Source: JAAZFE01 sp034005635
Lineage (GTDB): Bacteria > Verrucomicrobiota > Kiritimatiellia > CAIQIC01 > Lenti-01
Direction of reading: 5' to 3'
NCBI GenBank assembly: GCA_034005635.1
Contig: JAVEUJ010000030.1
Location: 1-21,380 of the forward strand
DNA length: 21,380 nt
The notes beneath the pieces are model-generated. The model was not told the DNA's origin. It saw only the letters and a list, made by a program, of their open reading frames with translations, and searched no databases. Made by a program: the position numbers and the translations under genes. This document shows, one piece after another, positions 12,301 to 18,300 of the stretch (its first letter is position 1; every line of letters begins with the position of its first letter).

Positions 12301-15300
12301 CCCAGTGGTTTGGCTCTCGCTTGGACTGTCCAGGATGTGGATAGCGGAATGTTTGCCGCCAGCAACCAGTTTACGCTCCAAACTGGCTTGACGGTGGTGG
12401 CATCCGGATACGTGACGGCCGGCAGCGATGGGGACGGAAAACTCACGCCACTGCCGGTGTCCATCAACGTGCCCAAGAACCTGCTGCCGTTCGGCGACTA
12501 TGAACTGATTGTATCCGGCGTCGATTATGACCCGGAATTCGAAGCGGATTCGTTGGAGACATCACGCCAGGTCTTTTTCCGCATTCTCTCGCCCGCCATC
12601 GATACTATTCCCGAGTCATTGGACTTCGGTCAGGTCGGCGTGGGCTTGACGTCCAACCTGACGCTGGTTGTGACCAATAGCGGAAATGCCCCATTGAATA
12701 TTGAGGATATTACGTTTTCCGGAACAGGCTTTGCCTTCTTCGAGGCGGATATTGATTCCCTGACTGTTGAAGCGGGATCGGCCTCAAATATGGTGGTGAG
12801 TTTTATTCCGACCGGTGGCGGAACCTTCAACTGGACCATGACCCTGCACAACGATTCGGGCAACGCCTCGGCCTTCGACGTGCCGTTGACGGGGTCATGC
12901 TTCGATCCAGAGACGATGCCGCCGGAGATCGTGGGGTACGCCATCGAGGACAATGACGACATGACCGGCGTCAACAAGGTCACCGACCATGCCGCGGTTC
13001 ACGGGGAACTGAGCGCCAGCTTTACGCTCTACCACCTGCTCGGGGTGGAGGGTGCCGGTGCCAGCTTTGACCTGCTGTATCCCAACGGAACCTTCGCCGC
13101 CGAAAACGTTCCGCTGGTGGTTACGAGTTCTGTGACAAATGATGGGGCGGTTTGCAGCGTTTTCACCGGTGTCCCGCCGTCCTTCTATCCCGCGATACTT
13201 GGGGTCTACACCGCCCGGGTTACCGCCGTCAGCTCCAACGGTATCCCGATGACCGATGAGGTTCGTTTCTCGACCTCCGGCGGCGGGGTGCAGCAGCTCG
13301 TGGAAACCTTCAACGACGTGGCCAACAACAGCGGCACCTACGCGTCTGGCATTGCGACCAACGCGGATTGGGGCGTGTGGTCTTTCACCCAAACTCGGTG
13401 GGACTTGAGCCTCAGCGGCAAGGCCCCGACAGTGCGGGCCGGCGGTACGCTGACATCCCCACTCCTCTCCGACGGCTGCACCCAGATCAAGTTTGATTAT
13501 AAGCGCCCGTTCTCCGAGTCCGGCACGTTCGACCTCGATGTGCTGGTTAACGGCGATGTGGTTGATACCGTGACGGCTATGCCACCGAACACTACCACCA
13601 TTTATACCCACCAGATCGACGGATTGGACTTCAGCGGTGAGGTCAGTATTTCGTTTGTCAACAAAGGATCGGCTAACAAACGCATAACGATCGATAATCT
13701 CTCGATCCTGACCCTGGGGACCGAGACCAGCGAAATCATGACCATCCAGGTGGTGGATGAGGACACAACCGGCCCTGTGCACAGCGGGTTCAGCGTGGAC
13801 GGCGCGCTCTTTACAACGCACGACTTCCTGCCCGATGGCCTGGTGGTCACCGGGCTGGTGGGCGATGCCCAGAGCGGTGTCTATGCCACCAGCAACACGT
13901 GGACGCTCTATAGCAATAGTACGGCGATCGCTGACGGCGTGTTCACCATGGATCCCGCCACCGATGGCGCGGGCATCAGCAACGAACTCGCGGCACTGAG
14001 CGTTACCATTCCGGGCAATCTATTGGACTGGGTCAATGGTCAGTTTAAGCTGGACGTCACCAGCACCGACTATGACCACGACCGGCCGGATGATTGGAAG
14101 CAGTCCACCACGACTTTCACCTTCGGCATCTCCGAGTACGTGCCCGTGCCCAACCAGTTTGTGGCCGTGGCCGATGGACCCGAAATGATCGAAATGAGCT
14201 GGAAACTGAACGAGGCCCCGGGTGTGCTGCTGCTGTGGTCCACCAACCCGATCACGGCGGGCCCGGTCAAGGGGACAGACTACACGGATAACCGCCAGAT
14301 TGGGAACGCGACGGTTGTCTACATCGGCTCCGCGGAAGCCCTGGAAGTGGTGGTGCCGCCGGAATCGATCAACTACTTCCGCCTCTATGGCCGGGCAGGG
14401 CTGACCTATTCCGCGGACTATGCGGTGCCGGTGACAGACCCCGTCGAAACATTGAAATATGAAAAGGGCGAAATTGTAGACCAGTTTGCCTATACCAACG
14501 GGGTTACCTTGGCCCAACAGGCAGGGTTGGCGACCGGGCAAGGCTGGAATGGCGCATGGTTTGGCGATGACCTGAGCTTGTTCACGGTGGAAGATACAAA
14601 TCTCGTGAGCGGCGGCACCGGCTATCCGACGCCCTACGCCAACAAGCTGCAGTTGATCTACAATTCCGACGTGCCAATCACGTCGCGCGTGTATCGCGCC
14701 TTGGCGATGCCACGCAGTGCGCGCACCTTCGTGGCCTTCATGATGAACTACAAAACCTACGACTACGAGGGTGCCAACAAGTTCATTGGCCTGTCGCTGA
14801 TGAGCGGCCCCAACTGCGAAACCGAAGAGATTTTCTTTGGCAAGCCATCGGGCGCGGGCAACAAGGCGGGCATCTTTGAGCCGGATACAGATCATGAGGA
14901 ACATTCGGCGACGTATTCCATCACCGCCGACCATTTAGCCGATTACATGATTGTGGGTGAATGGGAGCCCGAGGACCACACCATCCGGATGTGGGCGTTC
15001 TACCATGGCGGCGAGCCCATTCCAGAAACCTATGAAGAAGCAACACCCATTGCCGTATACAGCAACCCCGCCATCAATGCTGGCACCATCACGGGGATTC
15101 GTCTCGCGGCCGGCATTTCGGCCGAGGGTGTGTCCTCGCTGGATCATGCCTACTTCGATGAAATCCGTGTAGGCGGTACGTGGGATGAGGTGCTCAATTT
15201 CACCTATCCGAAGGTGTACGATTACGCGCTGGAAGAAGAGTCCACCTGGGTGTCCGATGGGCAGTTGGCCCAGCCTGATACAAACTATCCCGTGGCCTTC

Positions 15301-18300
15301 ACGGTCTATCACCGCACCAAGGTCAAGGAGGCGGCATTTAATCTGCTAACGTTGGATGATCCCCAGGTCCACCTATACGACTCCAATCAGGAAGTCTTCC
15401 TGGACGACGCCCAGTCCGGCACCCGTCAGGTCTTTACCAATTTGGTAACAGAGCGGCTGGACCCGGCGGTCGTGGAGCTGACGACGTATACCGCCCGCGT
15501 TTGGGTCACCTCCACCAGCCTGAAAGAGACAAATACCATCACCTTGGCTGAACAGGGTGGGGCAGATGATCTGTTCTTCGGTGAATTTGGCTCAGGTAAC
15601 TACTGGGACAAGTATGTAGAAGTTTACAACGGCACCGGCACCGACATTGATCTGAGCCAGTACATCATGGCCAGCCAGACACAGCCGGAAGATAAATACG
15701 CGACCTGGACGAGCTGGAGCATGCTGTCAGAAGCTCCCCGCCTGTTGCCCCACGGCGAAACCATCGCTATTCTAAACGGCGGCAGATGGGGTTCCGTATC
15801 CAACATGGATACTGTTTCCCAAGCACTGGTGGATGCGATGAATGGGGCGGGTCGACCCTATATATTTACCTCTAACTACGTATTGCGAGTCAGCGGCGAC
15901 GATCCGGTGGGGCTGTTCCACATTTCGGATACGAACAAGTGGATTGATGTCTGTGGCATTGCACCGGAAGCTAAACAATACATCATGCAGCGCCAGGAAG
16001 ATGCAGAAGTGCCATGGTATTATCCGGAACGTGTCGACACCAACCAGTGGGATTTCCGCGTGTGGGACGGCGATGCCGCCATGGGGTACACGAATATCAC
16101 AGCGACGGCGGGCGTGTACGATCGTCTCGTCGGCATGGGTGGCTTCATCCAATTTAACGTCTACGACGATGATACCGACGTGCCTACCGTGGTAGGGGCG
16201 AACAGTGTGCTGAAGATCGGAAAGGATGGGACCTACACTGATCTGGAACAACATGTTAGCGAGCACGAGGTGGTCTTCTGCGCCTGGAGCTTCACCAACA
16301 GCACGGTCGAGGAAGCCGCACAGCCGTGGGGGGGTAGTCTGTTGTCCGATGCCGCTATCACCTGGACGCCGGTCTATACCGATGAGGTGATCAATCTGGC
16401 TAGCGGCAGTGGGTCGTCCGAAAACGATGTGTTCGATGGCTACGGCCAGATCAAGAAGGGCGAACTGTACCTGCGCAATGTCGGTGGTACCCATTGGGAT
16501 TTTGGCCCGACCAATGTCCCGTGGATACAGTTCGATTTGCCGCTGGTGGCGGCCGAAGATATCGTATTCTCCTGGGCGGAGGCCGGCGGTGCGTACAGCT
16601 TCACCAATGTCTCAGTACAGTGGTCGGATACTGGAGAAGAGGGCAGTTTTGTCACCAACGCCGCCTGGCCGTCTTGGACCATGACCGATCTGAGAACGGC
16701 CGAGTGGCGCACGCGGTTTATCGAATTCACGGACGTGGTGCCCTCGAGCATTTCCCGGGTCTACCTGCGCTTTGTGCTGGGGCCGGGCCATGGCGGGGCG
16801 ACCGGTAATACGAATGGGGCCTTCCGAATGGACAACATCCAGTTGTTTGGTCGGCCTTTTGAGTACCGGGTGACTGACCGCCAGATTGCACAGTCCGGCT
16901 ATGGGTTGCGCATGTCGGTCAATGTCTTTGACGAAAGTGGCATCCAGGCCGACTTGGCGACGATGGCGATTGGTAACAAGCAGGCGGTGCTTGACGTGGC
17001 AAAGAGCCAGGGTGACGGCTTCAGCGAAGATTCTACCCTCTGGTGGAAGGTGTCCGACGTATCACGCGAGGAATTGACAGAGTGGGTTCTGACATCGGAC
17101 ACGGGGGCGGGCATTTCCATGCCGCTGGTGGTCCCGGATGCCGACATGGATCGCGCGAACGACGCTTCCACCTTCATCGGTAGCCCCGGACGTTTGCGGG
17201 TGGTGGATAATGACGTGGATCGGCCAAAACTGACACTGACGAGCATGAAGCCGCTCTCGAGCATTCTGGCACAATGGGCGCAGATGACTAACACCGCGTC
17301 ACTGTTTCCCACTAAATCAGATGCGGGTGTGGAAGCGAAGGAGTTGAAGACGAAGTCCGGTGCCGCGGACCCGAAGAGTCCCACCTTCTCACGCACAACC
17401 GCCAACGGCTATCACTACATCGAGGCCTTTGCGTGGCAGGGTGGAAAGAAATGCTGGCTGGTCGAGGTAACGCCGGAGGCCGACATGGCGTTGACCAATC
17501 TGACATTTACCAGTTGCATGCACCGCACTAACGGCGTGTCGCACTATCGCATTGATCACTATGTCAATGGTGCGCTGAAAGCCAATATTCTGGGGGAGAC
17601 CTATTGGGTTTACCCGCCCGCCATGCTGGATCCAAATGCCTGGTATCCCCGGAGCCATAGTTGGGATTCCGGCACAGTGGTGCTGGAAGCGGGCAAAATT
17701 AACCAGATCCGTATCTACGGCCTGGGGTCGAGCAACATCGGCGCCCGCTGGCGCATCTCTGAACTCACCCTGTGGCAGGAAACAGGGGGTACGGAGGGGG
17801 TGACGGAAGTGACCGACGCCGAATTCACATCCGAATCCTTCATGCTCACCGGCCATGCGTGGGATACCGGCAGTGGCATCGCCTCTACCAACCACACCGA
17901 CCCGGCCAAGCGACCGATGTTCTCGATGAATGCGCCGGATGGCGGGGTGCTGGTTAGTAATCGACTTTTCACCTTTATCGAGGAGGTGCTGGATGGCGGG
18001 GCCACTACACAGGAAGAGGGCGCTTTCAAGGGATTGCTGCCGACGCCGGTCTATACCAATGTCATGCTCGGCGAGTACACGGGCGAAGCCCAAGTGTGGG
18101 ATCATGACAACGATCGGACATTCGACGACCTGAAACTGCAGGCCGATCTGGCCCTGTACGTTGTTGATAACGATATTGGCGAGCCGACTGCGGTCGGAGG
18201 CGTGCGCGTTAATGGCATGCTCGCGAGTGAGATGACCCGCGAGACCGCCCCGTGGACCAATACCCCCGAGTTCATGATTACGATGGATAGCGTGGCGGAA

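Noticed and set aside
12895..13821. Minus-strand open frame of 308 codons
   Set aside because: It lies wholly inside the giant gene, opposite well-recognised domains, and its translation is His/Arg/Gly-rich without any recognisable domain, as expected for an antisense shadow in GC-rich DNA.
14020..14934. Minus-strand open frame of 304 codons
   Set aside because: It is antisense to the N2, M4 and ConA-like C modules, and its product has no recognisable family or sensible composition.
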